Shown in pieces: positions 1 through 8,800 of a stretch of DNA of 47,001 bases. The notes under the pieces were generated by a model. It made no database searches, was not told the DNA's origin, and worked only from the letters and a program-made list of their open reading frames with translations. The first letter of the stretch is position 1, and the number at the start of each line of letters is the position of its first letter. Made by a program: the position numbers and the translations under genes. This stretch comes from Ruminococcaceae bacterium UBA6413 (GTDB taxonomy: Bacteria; Bacillota; Clostridia; Oscillospirales; Ruminococcaceae): positions 62,167 to 109,167 of the forward strand of contig DJPL01000067.1 in NCBI GenBank assembly GCA_002437415.1, given 5' to 3'.

Positions 1-22
1 TCGATTCCGACCGGAGGCACCA
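1..22 (+). tRNA. partial tRNA (3' end only)
   Basis: The window opens inside a tRNA gene. Visible are the end of the T-loop, the 3' half of the T-stem (CCGAC), the 3' acceptor strand CGGAGGC, discriminator A and an encoded CCA at 20-22. The 5' acceptor strand should therefore read GCCUCCG. The anticodon lies outside the window, so the amino acid cannot be assigned. Confidence 0.8.
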
Positions 23-47
23 TAAGAAACGCAATAGCGTTTCTTAT
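22..47 (+). other. 11-bp perfect hairpin between tRNA genes
   Basis: Bases 22-32 pair perfectly with 37-47 around an AATA loop. The hairpin starts at the last base of one tRNA and ends five bases before the next. There is no T-run after it, so it is more likely a processing or spacing structure than a terminator. Its function is inferred. Confidence 0.6.
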
Positions 48-51
48 ATAA

Positions 52-127
52 GCGGATTTAGCTCATCTGGTAGAGCGCCACCTTGCCAAGGTGGAGGTAG
101 CGAGTTCGAGCCTCGTAATCCGCTCCA
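52..127 (+). tRNA. tRNA-Gly (GCC)
   Basis: Complete 76-base cloverleaf with the CCA end encoded (125-127). The acceptor strands GCGGATT and AATCCGC pair fully, and the discriminator base is U. The anticodon loop reads TTGCCAA, giving anticodon GCC for glycine. The D-arm and the T-loop (TTCGAGC) are standard. It lies in a tandem tRNA transcript with the gene before and tRNA-Cys after. Confidence 0.97.
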
Positions 128-135
128 ATTTTTTT

Positions 136-209
136 GGCGCTATAGCCAAGTGGTAAGGCATAGGTCTGCAACACCTTGATCCCCAGTTCAAATCTGGGTG
201 GCGCCTCCA
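136..209 (+). tRNA. tRNA-Cys (GCA)
   Basis: Complete 74-base cloverleaf with encoded CCA (207-209). Acceptor strands GGCGCTA and TGGCGCC pair, and the T-stem CCCAG/CTGGG is perfect. The anticodon loop CTGCAAC gives GCA, cysteine. The outermost anticodon-stem pair is a T-T mismatch. It is eight bases after tRNA-Gly and directly before a strong terminator, so it is the last gene of the tRNA operon. Confidence 0.96.
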
Positions 210-212
210 TTA

Positions 213-243
213 AAAAAGCACTTGCGAAAGCAGGTGCTTTTTG
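213..243 (+). terminator. terminator of the tRNA operon
   Basis: A 13-bp stem (213-225 with 230-242, one G-U pair) closes on a GAAA tetraloop and ends in a T-run. It directly follows tRNA-Cys. Confidence 0.9.
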
Positions 244-327
244 TTTATCAACTTAAATGCACGAAACTCTTGTTTTATGGTTTGAGTGGAATTTTTCCTC
301 CAGCATAGATCACGTTGATTGCAGATA

Positions 328-356
328 TTGCATACAAAAGCACAATGTGCTACAAT
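328..356 (+). promoter_or_regulatory. sigma-A-type promoter for the 432 gene
   Basis: TTGCAT at 328-333 and TACAAT at 351-356 are separated by exactly 17 bases. The start codon is about 70 bases downstream. The rest of 244-431 is AT-rich and shows nothing else I can support. Confidence 0.7.
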
Positions 357-431
357 ATATAATGCGTTTAACAAAATGTCGATTTACACCTTGAGTTAAA
401 TTAGAAATTTTAAGATTATTGGGGTAATAAA

Positions 432-1397
432 ATGAGTGAAAATAGCAGAATGAATAAGTTTTTAGATACGATGAAAAGTGCGGCGGACAAGGTATCTCAA
501 AAAACGGCGGTGGCTACAGAAGAAATCAAAAACAAGGCTATTCAGTTTAAAGGTGAGATAGCAACAAAACAGGTAGAAAATAAAGTTATTGCATTGGAAA
601 AGAAAAAAGCCGATGATTTAAAAAAATTTGCGCCTATTTTCGAAAGAGATATTTCAGAAGATGAACTGTTGACTGAACGAGTAATCAGAATAATCAATTA
701 TGATGCACGGCTTGAAAATGAAGTATGCAAAAATTCTGTAGGATTTTATGAAATATCGACTGACAGGAAAATGCCGACTTTCTATACTAAATTTGCCCAA
801 AAGCTCGGTTTGACTTTTTATCCTCAGTTAAGTGAGTCGGTCTATATCGCTGATCCATGCATTGCAGGAAGGTACATAGAAATTGATGAGTATTACAACT
901 ATATGAAACAAGCACGAGTGAATGAGTTGACCATGGTAGCGCAGGCACTGAATGCTAAAAGTATAAGTATTAAGCTAAAAGCTACTGAGAAATCAAAGGC
1001 TAAAACTTCAATTGCAGCCAATGCCAATATAGTGTCTTTGGTGAATGCGAACGGTAAAGCGGATAATAATAGCAAAGATTCAAAATCAGTTGAAATTTGG
1101 GCATCTACAACGTTTAAAGCTGCGTTTTGGAACGGCGGTCCGATTATGCCGCAACTGTTGTATTTTCGCAATGAAAGTGATATAAGTACACTGATTCAGA
1201 TGGTTTTGACGAACAGAAGCAAACTGACAGAGCGAACTTATTCAATGAAAGCAAGTTCGTCTTCCGGAATGACAAAAAATGAAGCGCTGAGTATAGCAAG
1301 TGTGATAAAACATTTAAAATGCAATATTGGCGCTAACTTTTCAAAATGTGCCGAAAATGAAAGCGACGCCGTTATTGAGTATACGATTAAGTTTTAG
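432..1397 (+). CDS. hypothetical protein, unrecognised family
   Basis: A 321-aa soluble protein with no signal peptide, no membrane segment and no family I recognise. Residues 1-65 are charged and helical (many K/E/A), likely a coiled coil or amphipathic helix. Residues 75-165 look like a compact alpha/beta domain rich in Tyr and Phe. After that come two segments with alternating polar and hydrophobic residues (about 173-205 and 295-321), suggesting long beta strands, separated by a Ser/Asn/Lys-rich loop (about 210-225). The start follows GGGGTAAT. It has its own promoter and ends before a bidirectional terminator, so it is monocistronic. Coding composition is more AT-rich than the housekeeping genes nearby, hinting at an accessory origin. 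No function is proposed. Confidence 0.85.
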   Translation: MSENSRMNKFLDTMKSAADKVSQKTAVATEEIKNKAIQFKGEIATKQVENKVIALEKKKADDLKKFAPIFERDISEDELLTERVIRIINYDARLENEVCKNSVGFYEISTDRKMPTFYTKFAQKLGLTFYPQLSESVYIADPCIAGRYIEIDEYYNYMKQARVNELTMVAQALNAKSISIKLKATEKSKAKTSIAANANIVSLVNANGKADNNSKDSKSVEIWASTTFKAAFWNGGPIMPQLLYFRNESDISTLIQMVLTNRSKLTERTYSMKASSSSGMTKNEALSIASVIKHLKCNIGANFSKCAENESDAVIEYTIKF

Positions 1398-1433
1398 GCG
1401 ATTTTTACGATATTTGATATAATAGATATACAG

Positions 1434-1480
1434 CAAAACACACGGAGTATCAAAAGACTACCCCGTGTGTTTTGTTATAT
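1434..1480. terminator. bidirectional terminator
   Basis: A 12-bp stem (1434-1445 with 1463-1474) with A-rich and T-rich flanks lies between two converging genes, so it can end transcription from both sides. Confidence 0.85.
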
Positions 1481-1489
1481 CTTTACTGT

Positions 1490-2221
1490 TTATGAAACGA
1501 AGCTTTCACTTTCTGTTTTCTCGGTAAGTATCACCTTGCCGCGCTTTCCATCGACTGTTATTCTGTCACCTGTACGGACATCGTTCAGCAGATCCCAGCC
1601 AAGACCCACAATAGAGGGAATATCAAGGCTTTTTGCAAGGATTGCCGAGTGCGACTGGGAAGAACCGAAAGCACTCAGGAAGCCCTGCACGCCGTTTTCA
1701 CAGAACTGTATGATCTCGCTCGGCAGAAAATCCTCGGTGCATACGATCTTGTTTTTGCCTATTATAAAATCCTCTGCGCTGTTAGGATCGTTGCCGGACA
1801 GGATAACGACCAGTCTGTCGGATATATCGCGGATATCAGCCGCTCTTGCCTTCATATATGTATCATCAATAGCTGCAAAGACCTTTGAAAAGTTGTAGGC
1901 TGTAAGTGACACGGCATACTCCGCATTTACAAGCTGAGTGCGGATTATTTCATTTATTGCGTCGCAGTAGTCGTCGTCAAGAGTCAGCATCATATGTATC
2001 TCAAAAATCTTCGCAAGCTGTTCTCCGACTCTCGGCACAGCGGTATCGCGCAGTACTTCAAGCTGTCTGAGTGCAGTCTGCTGTGCTTTTGTAAATCTTG
2101 CGATCTCAGCCGCCGGATCTTCTATGTGTATGCAATTTACCTTGCTCTTCCGCCTTGTGAACAGAAAAGCACTGCCGCTTACGATAGCACTGTTAAGACT
2201 CTTACCGTTCAATACTTTCAT
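1490..2221 (-). CDS. stand-alone Enzyme I N-terminal (phosphohistidine) domain protein
   Basis: A 243-aa protein matching only the N-terminal half of PTS Enzyme I (PEP-protein phosphotransferase). Residues about 40-130 resemble the helical HPr-binding subdomain (IFEIHMML motif near 73-80). Residues about 150-235 are the swivelling phosphohistidine domain, with the active-site motif GSSQSHSAILAKS and His191 in the place of the Enzyme I phosphoacceptor His. The PEP-binding TIM barrel (roughly 320 residues in the full enzyme) is absent. The frame ends 16 bases before a terminator, so no detached second half follows. The start is set by ACGGAGG eight bases upstream. By family knowledge, such a domain could exchange phosphate with HPr but could not use PEP directly. 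Role unknown: a regulator, phosphate sink or decayed paralogue are all possible. Confidence 0.85.
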   Translation of the reverse strand: MKVLNGKSLNSAIVSGSAFLFTRRKSKVNCIHIEDPAAEIARFTKAQQTALRQLEVLRDTAVPRVGEQLAKIFEIHMMLTLDDDYCDAINEIIRTQLVNAEYAVSLTAYNFSKVFAAIDDTYMKARAADIRDISDRLVVILSGNDPNSAEDFIIGKNKIVCTEDFLPSEIIQFCENGVQGFLSAFGSSQSHSAILAKSLDIPSIVGLGWDLLNDVRTGDRITVDGKRGKVILTEKTESESFVS

Positions 2222-2345
2222 TCTGCTCGCCTCCGTCTTAAGAGGATAACGCTTAAAGGTGTAATTGTGTTTGTAATTTGTAGCTTTAGCAACAATCTGA
2301 AGTAAATTTGTTGAAGTAGCTAAAATTATTCTAAATCTTGTCTAC

Positions 2346-2374
2346 ATTATAGTACGATTTTATCAAAAATGCAA
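2346..2374 (-). promoter_or_regulatory. promoter for the EI-like gene
   Basis: On the minus strand, TTGCAT (2369-2374) and TATAAT (2346-2351) are spaced by 17 bases. The transcript would carry a leader of about 115 bases (2222-2339) in which I see no recognisable riboswitch. Confidence 0.75.
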
Positions 2375-2455
2375 TAGGTTTTTAGAAATATCAGAGTTTT
2401 TTTGCAAATTTTTATATGGAATGACGAGGTTGATGCTCCAATATTGGTAATAATA

Positions 2456-2481
2456 AAAGGACCGGCGGTGACCGGTCCTTT
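2456..2481 (-). terminator. terminator of the sigma-28-type gene
   Basis: A perfect 10-bp stem (2456-2465 with 2472-2481) with a six-base loop, followed on the minus strand by a T-rich tract. It ends the gene at 2504-3196. Confidence 0.85.
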
Positions 2482-2503
2482 AGTGTTATGATATCTGCTT
2501 TTG

Positions 2504-3196
2504 TTACTGAGCGGAAGCTTCAGACTTCTTGCCCTCTTCAACCTTAACGGTGTCCTTGCTGTCAGCCTTGTCTGTTGCGTCATCGACCTTTTCCTTGCTC
2601 CAGCTGTCGAACATATCGATAACCTTATCGTATGTATCATAGCATACCTGAGGAAGCTTGCCATTGCCGCCGTAAGCCTTCTCGGCAAGTCCGAAGCCCT
2701 TAATGAAGGCATCCTTCAGCTTTTCGGCATACTTGCTGTCGTTGCCTGCAAGGTTCTTTGCAAACTCGAACATACGCTTTGCGGTAGCTTCTGCGCCCCA
2801 GTAGTCTTCCGTTGATGTCTCATCGGATTCGGTCTTCTTGCCGGTAGCTTCTTCTATCTGACTCTTAAGATCATCTGAGAGCTCTATCTTCTTCGCACTC
2901 TTTGAGTCGGCATTTGATGCCTGATGTGATATAAGGGTCTCGACTACGCTTGCAAGGTGATCTGCCTTTGACTGTGCCACAGTCCTGAACTGTGACTTGT
3001 CGGTGTTGTCGACCTCTTTTTTCTGAGCGGATTTCTTTGTGTATGCGGGAGTGAAGGTTTCTTCACTCTTTACATATTTATCGGCGTTGTCTGTCGCGAG
3101 TGTGCTGTTTGTCTTTTCGGCTGTGGTCTGTACGCTTGTTTTCGGCACTGTCTGCGCTGTAACTGCTGCCTGTTCTGCTACTTTTGCTATTTCCAT
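2504..3196 (-). CDS. hypothetical protein, DUF5610-like, sigma-28-controlled
   Basis: A 230-aa protein. The start chosen is the ATG at 3194-3196, preceded by AGGAAAGGA; a longer frame upstream runs through the promoter and is not used. Residues 1-95 are low-complexity (Thr, Ser, Lys, Ala) and probably disordered. The ordered part is near 135-205, with the segments YWGAEATAKRMFEFA, GNDSKYAEKLKDAFIKGF and LPQVCYDTYDKVIDMFDSW. This pattern resembles small clostridial proteins found near flagellar genes and the DUF5610 family; the assignment is from memory and tentative. The C-terminus is again charged and flexible. The upstream sigma-28 promoter independently points to the flagellar/chemotaxis regulon. 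No other flagellar gene is in the window. Confidence 0.75.
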   Translation of the reverse strand: MEIAKVAEQAAVTAQTVPKTSVQTTAEKTNSTLATDNADKYVKSEETFTPAYTKKSAQKKEVDNTDKSQFRTVAQSKADHLASVVETLISHQASNADSKSAKKIELSDDLKSQIEEATGKKTESDETSTEDYWGAEATAKRMFEFAKNLAGNDSKYAEKLKDAFIKGFGLAEKAYGGNGKLPQVCYDTYDKVIDMFDSWSKEKVDDATDKADSKDTVKVEEGKKSEASAQ

Positions 3197-3257
3197 ATCA
3201 GTCTTTCCTTTCCTGATTATCGGTTTTCGGCAGTGAGTACACTGTCTCTTATATTTT

Positions 3258-3284
3258 ATATCGGCTGAAATGTGAAAAACTTTA
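3258..3284 (-). promoter_or_regulatory. sigma-28 (SigD/FliA-type) promoter
   Basis: Read on the minus strand: TAAA (3281-3284), a 15-base spacer, then GCCGATAT (3258-3265). This matches the Bacillus SigD consensus (TAAA, 14-16 bases, GCCGATAT) at every position, and also the extended TAAAGTTT form. The expected transcription start is near 3250, giving a leader of about 54 bases before the ATG at 3196. No sigma-A promoter of comparable quality is visible for this gene. Confidence 0.85.
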
Positions 3285-3335
3285 GCTTTGATTAAATTAT
3301 ACCTGCGGATAATAGAAAAATTTTCGAAAAAAGTA

Positions 3336-3364
3336 TTGACAAATCGCTCTCTAGTGATTACACT
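3336..3364 (+). promoter_or_regulatory. upstream promoter P1 of the ABC operon
   Basis: TTGACA (3336-3341), 17 bases, TACACT (3359-3364). The -10 overlaps an AGTG-ATTA-CACT inverted repeat (3354-3364 region). Confidence 0.65.
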
Positions 3365-3418
3365 GTTAATATAACACATAAACAGTATTGCTGCTGACGG
3401 GCTGTAGCGTATTTACAG

Positions 3419-3447
3419 TTGCTTAATGCTGTGATTTGTGATATACT
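3419..3447 (+). promoter_or_regulatory. downstream promoter P2 of the ABC operon
   Basis: TTGCTT (3419-3424), 17 bases, TATACT (3442-3447). A palindrome sits directly at the expected transcription start. Confidence 0.65.
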
Positions 3448-3452
3448 TAGCT

Positions 3453-3474
3453 TGTCGTAAAACTATTTGCGACA
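3453..3474 (+). promoter_or_regulatory. candidate operator (TGTCG-N12-CGACA)
   Basis: TGTCG at 3453-3457 and CGACA at 3470-3474 form an inverted repeat with additional matched AAA positions inside. It lies five bases after the P2 -10 box, where a bound repressor would block initiation. The regulator is not encoded next to it and the family is not recognised. Confidence 0.5.
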
Positions 3475-3512
3475 GTGAAGTAAACTGGGAAACGAAAGGG
3501 GAATATTCTGAT

Positions 3513-4436
3513 ATGGCGCTTGAAGTTAAGAATATATCAAAGCAGTACGGCAACTTTACCGCTCTGCACCCGCTGAGCTTTACGCTGAGCGAGCCCGGAG
3601 TATATGCACTGCTGGGTACTAACGGTGCGGGTAAAACTACTGCAATAAGAATAATACTCGGTATGCTCAGCCGCAACAGCGGTGAGGTACTGTGGAACGG
3701 CAAGGCTTTGTCGCCGGTTACGGAAAAGGTTGGCTATCTTGCGGAAGAGAGGGGTCTTTATCCCAAGTATAAGGTGGGGGAGCAGCTTACATATTTCGCA
3801 AAGCTCAGAGGAATGCAGAAAGCGGATATAGAAAAATCGCTCGAATACTGGTTTTCAAGACTTGAGCTCAAGGACTACACAGATAAGAGGGCTGAACAGC
3901 TGTCTAAGGGCAATCAGCAAAAGGTACAGCTGGTAGCGGCGCTTGTATCCGAGCCTGAGCTGTTGATACTGGACGAACCGCTCAGCGGACTTGATCCTGT
4001 GAATGCGGATCTTTTCAAGAGCGTTATAAAAGAGCAGATCGAAAAGAAGAAGTATATCATAATGTCCTGCCACCAGATGCCGGTCATTGAGGAATTCTGC
4101 AAGGATATAACGATACTGCACCACGGTTCTGCGGTGCTTCAGGGCGATCTGAACGAAATAAAGAAGAGCTACGGCAGAGTAAATCTTTCTGTGAAGTGTG
4201 ACGGCAATGTCCTGCCGCTCGCGGCGCAGTGCGGGCTTATCCCCGAGGAGATCACTCCCGATAAGCTGACATTTAAAATACAGTCGGAGGAGCAGGCGGG
4301 AAAGCTCCTTAAGCTTATTGTCGACAGCGGTATGCCGCTTGTGCACTATGAACTCAGAGAGCCGAGCCTGCATGAGATATTCGTTGAAAATATTGAAAGA
4401 GCCGATAAGGAAGCGGGAAGGAGCGATGAAATATGA
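3513..4436 (+). CDS. ABC transporter ATP-binding protein (NatA/YhaQ-like)
   Basis: A 307-aa ATPase subunit of an ABC-2-type exporter. Walker A GTNGAGKT at 35-42, signature LSKGNQQ at 130-136, Walker B LLILDE at 150-155, D-loop SGLDP and H-loop His187 are all intact. The C-terminal 90 residues form the accessory domain typical of the NatA/YhaQ/CcmA-like group. The start is the ATG after GAAAGGGGA, 12 bases away; an in-frame upstream ATG has no ribosome binding site. The last four bases overlap the start of the permease (ATGA), so translation is coupled. Family members export sodium, antibiotics or peptides; the substrate cannot be told here. Confidence 0.93.
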   Translation: MALEVKNISKQYGNFTALHPLSFTLSEPGVYALLGTNGAGKTTAIRIILGMLSRNSGEVLWNGKALSPVTEKVGYLAEERGLYPKYKVGEQLTYFAKLRGMQKADIEKSLEYWFSRLELKDYTDKRAEQLSKGNQQKVQLVAALVSEPELLILDEPLSGLDPVNADLFKSVIKEQIEKKKYIIMSCHQMPVIEEFCKDITILHHGSAVLQGDLNEIKKSYGRVNLSVKCDGNVLPLAAQCGLIPEEITPDKLTFKIQSEEQAGKLLKLIVDSGMPLVHYELREPSLHEIFVENIERADKEAGRSDEI

Positions 4437-5776
4437 ATACGTTTGGTTGGAAAAGCATATTCTCATTCACCTTCACCCAGACCGCGAAGTCAAAGGCTTT
4501 TAAGGTAAGCTCGGTCATTATCATCATACTGGTATTCGCAATGGCGCTTCTTGCGGGTGTGCTCCCCGCGATAATAGGAAGCAATCAGACATCGGGAAGC
4601 GATATCACCATTGACGGCGAAGTGCCGGTCAAGACAATGTATATCGCCGATACGACAGGCATATCTACCGGAGCGGATTACGAAAAAATGTTCTCGGTGC
4701 TCGGCGTAAAGATAGATGACTGCGGAAAAGACGCGGACATTGACGCTTTGACCGAAAAGGTAAAGAGTGAAAGTATGTCACTGCTTGTAACTGTAAAGGA
4801 AAGCAAGACCGGCTATGAAATATATGCGTCACGTCCGGGCGATGATTCCGTTTCATCGGGAACGGCAAGCGATTTCGGCGCGATGGTCAAAAACGTGTTT
4901 GACAATGTAAGATTGACAAAGGCGGGGCTGTCCGGAGAACAGATCACGGCTGTGAATAAGACAGTTGATGTTTATCAGTCGGTTGCGGGAGAGCCTACCG
5001 AAAATAATTTCGGTTACGTTGTGAAAATGGTACTGCCGATGATGTCGTCACTGATACTGTTTATGCTGATATTCATTTATGGTCAGATGGTGGCGCAGTC
5101 AATAGCGCAGGAAAAGACATCAAAGGTAATGGAGCTTCTGCTGACCTCGGTAAGACCGCTTGCTGTCATTATCGGTAAGATACTTGCCATGGGCTCGCTT
5201 GCACTGTTACAGTTTATTATGATCATAGCGTCGGGCGTACTCGGAATAGTCGCCGCGTCACCGCTTTCTTCAATGATAATCGGCTCTTCGGAGGAAACCG
5301 GAGCCGCAACAAGTCAGCTTATGGCTGAGATAGGCGATGCACTGGGCGGCTTTTCGCCGATAGTTATCCTGCTTGTGTTTGTGGTATTCATTGTCGGATT
5401 TGTATTCTTTGCGCTTATAGCGGGACTTATCGGCGCTACCGTAAGCCGTATGGAGGATCTCAACGCGGCAATGCAACCTCTGGCTGTTATCGGAGTGCTC
5501 GGCTTCTACCTGGCATATTTCCCTTCGACCTTCGGGGGAGAAGCGGGAACTCTCACTTTATTGTCGTACTATCTTCCGATATCATCTCCGTTCTCAATTC
5601 CGTCGGCACTTCTTACGGGAGCTATCGATGTACCACAGGCGCTTATTGCCGTGCTTGTGCTGTGCGTATTTGTAGTGCTTATGGCTCTGCTGGTTGCACG
5701 CGTATATGAGCAGATAATACTCCACAACGGAAACAGGCTCAAGCTCGGTGATATAATCGGACTTGCAAAAAAATAA
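4433..5776 (+). CDS. ABC-2 type transporter permease (NatB/YhaP-like)
   Basis: A 447-aa membrane subunit partnering the preceding ATPase. One membrane helix at about residues 24-48 is followed by a large extracytoplasmic domain (about 50-195). A block of five helices (about 200-225, 240-275, 305-340, 350-370, 395-425) follows. This 1+5 layout is typical of the ABC2_membrane_3 / NatB group. The cytoplasmic motif AQEKTSKVMELLLTSVRP between the first two helices of the block is characteristic. The ribosome binding site GGAAGGAG lies inside the upstream gene. No terminator separates it from the FnIII protein 33 bases downstream. Confidence 0.92.
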   Translation: MNTFGWKSIFSFTFTQTAKSKAFKVSSVIIIILVFAMALLAGVLPAIIGSNQTSGSDITIDGEVPVKTMYIADTTGISTGADYEKMFSVLGVKIDDCGKDADIDALTEKVKSESMSLLVTVKESKTGYEIYASRPGDDSVSSGTASDFGAMVKNVFDNVRLTKAGLSGEQITAVNKTVDVYQSVAGEPTENNFGYVVKMVLPMMSSLILFMLIFIYGQMVAQSIAQEKTSKVMELLLTSVRPLAVIIGKILAMGSLALLQFIMIIASGVLGIVAASPLSSMIIGSSEETGAATSQLMAEIGDALGGFSPIVILLVFVVFIVGFVFFALIAGLIGATVSRMEDLNAAMQPLAVIGVLGFYLAYFPSTFGGEAGTLTLLSYYLPISSPFSIPSALLTGAIDVPQALIAVLVLCVFVVLMALLVARVYEQIILHNGNRLKLGDIIGLAKK

Positions 5777-5809
5777 ATAAATCCGTTTTCTCCGGTAAAG
5801 GTCAATAAA

Positions 5810-8800
5810 ATGGACAGTATAAAACGCTTACCTAAAATTCTATGTGTTATATTCACCGCCGTGATTTTTATTACGGCGGTATCGTTGTTTGCAAAGCCGA
5901 CCGACGCGGCTGATACGGTAGCGTCGATAAGCGTTACGCCGGTGCAGTCCTCGCTCGACAAGTCGGATATGAGGACAGTTTACCGCTATGACAGCAACAA
6001 AGAAAAATATGTTACGCATAGCTATTACGATGTGTATGATTATGATAATATAAAGCTCACGGTGAATTACGGAAGCACTGTGAAAACCTATACCGGAAGC
6101 GAAATAACACGCCTTACGGCTACGCTCGGAAAGCCGCTCGTGATATCGGACGGACAGGCTGACAAGGCGTGGGGTAACGGAAACCATACTGTAACCTATA
6201 AGCTTGGAAATGCCGAAGCAACGGCAACGTTCAAGGTAGTCGACACCAAGATAGCATCGCTCACGGTCACACCGATGTATACGATAAATGCGATATATAA
6301 CGTTGACGGAAGCTACAGGACGTTTGCAGACAGCACGGGAAAAATATCTCAGCGGTTTGTATACGACCTCGGCGGATATGATTATAACGTTAAAATAATC
6401 TATAAGAGCGGTGTTATTGTAAACTGCACTGCCGCAGATCTGAAGCAGGAAACAGGATATGAAGCGGTATTCTCGCAGGGCGACGGCACGCTGTCGATAG
6501 GCGCGAAAAAGGGCTACTGCACCATAGGCGGAGTGACGGCATCGTTTAGCTTCAATATAATTTCAAATCCGATAAAGAGCGTACAGCTTTATATGACAGA
6601 AGGTGCTGACAAGCTGTATGCGTCAAGTGACGGATATTATGACAAAAAAAGTGACGGAAGCGCTTATTTCCGTTTCATATATGACCGCACGAAGATCAGG
6701 GCAAAGGTTGCATTTGCAAGCGGCGGAACTGCCGATTATCCTATAGGTGAGCTTTGCGCGAAGCTTCACAGTGAGCTGTATATAGAAGACTTGCAGAGCA
6801 TTACGCCGTGGAAGGTCGGAGAGGTCACGCTCCCGGCAACAATAAGCGGTATTAAGACTTCTCTGACGCTTGGTATAAGCGGAGCGGCATCTGTAAGCGG
6901 ACTCAGAGCAGAAAATGCAAGTGATACCTCGGTGAAGATCGCATGGACAGGCGGATACTGCACAGGATACATTATCGAAAAGTATGACGGCAAAGATTGG
7001 ATAAGGACAGCGGAGCTTGACGGAAAAGCTACATCATATACATTCACCGGACTTGAAGAATGCACAGAATATCATTTTGCGATAAGGTCGTATTATGAAG
7101 GTGTCGCAGGCTCGGAATATGCAGATTGGGCATATATAACCGTCGAAACCGCTATGCCGGTTGTGAGAGGCTTCAGGACGGCAACAAGGACATCAGATTT
7201 CTTGATGCTTTCATGGAGCAAAAATCCAACTGCCGACGGATATATTGTCGAACAATACAAAAACGAAAAGTGGACGCGCATAGCAAAAACATCGTCTTTG
7301 AATATAACGGTAAAATCGCTTTCGGCGGGAACATCGTACCGTTTCAGAATAAAGACCTACAAGGGTAGTAAAAGCGGCGGCTACACATATCTTTCCGCCG
7401 ATACGTTACCGGGTGAGATGGACAACTTTGTGCGTAGCGGACGCACAGGCAGTACGGTAACGCTCAGCTGGAGCAAAAACACATCGGCGACCGGCTATGT
7501 GATCAGGCAATATAAAAATAATAAATGGACTGAAATTGCCGTTATCCGCGACAATTCCGTAACAAGCTACAAAGTGAGCGGGCTTGCGGCGAGCACTGCG
7601 CACAGGTTCAGCATCTGCGCTTATAAAACCACAGATAATGCCACATCATACAGCGGATACAAATATGTGACTGTAAATACGCTTCCGGGCAATGTCGGCG
7701 GCTTTACCTGCTCGGGCAAAGCAACAAATGCGATCGCTCTTAAATGGGATAAAAATACCTCCGCCTCGGGATATATAATCGAACAGTATACGAACGGAAA
7801 ATGGGTACGCCTGACAAAGCTTACGTCCGCGGACAAGGTTAGCTGTCGGATAACAAAGCTTTCGGCGGGCATTTCATATAGGTTCAGGATAAAGGCGTAT
7901 AAATTCTACGGAAAGAAAGCGTTATACAGCGGATACACTACCGTTTCGGTTGTGACAAATCCGCAAAAAACAAGCGGACTGAAATATACAAAGAGAACAG
8001 GCAGTACGGTTACTCTTAACTGGAGCAAAAATACGACTGCGAGCGGCTATGAGGTTCAGGTATATAAAAACGGCAAATGGACCCGTGCGGCAAAGCTCAC
8101 TTCATACAGCAAGACAAGCTGTACCGTATCCGGGCTGTCTGCCTCGACTGTGACAAAATTCAGAGTAAGAGCATATAAGACGGTCGACGGACTGACTTCA
8201 TACGGTGCATTTTCGACTATATCGGTGCGCACATTGCCTGCGAATGTAAGCTCGTTCAAGTGCAGTGAAAGCACAAACAGCACCGCAAGGCTTACATGGG
8301 CAAAGAACAGCTCTGCAACAGGCTATATCCTTGAGCAGTACAGCAACGGAAAATGGGTCCGTATTGTAAAATATACTTCAAACAGCAACACAAGCTGTAA
8401 AATTATAAAGCTTGCTTCAAACAAGGAGTATAGGTTCAGAATACGCGCTTATAAGACAGTCGGAGAAAAAGTACTGTACAGCAGATATACAAATCTTAGC
8501 GTATACACTACACCGACAAAGGTAAGCTCGTTTAAGTCCGGCACAATAACGACCGGTTCGGTAAAGCTCAGCTGGAAAAAGAACGGCACAGCCGCCGGAT
8601 ATATTATTCAGCAGTACAAAAACGGTAAATGGGTACGGATAAAAAAGCTTACCAAAAACACGACAACGTCATATACCGTTACCGGACTTCCCGCAGGTAC
8701 AACCTGCAAATTCCGCATACTAGCCTATAATTTTGTCGGCAAAAAGGCGGTGTACAGCGCATATACAAGCCTTACCGCCGCCACAAAGCCTGCCGATGTT

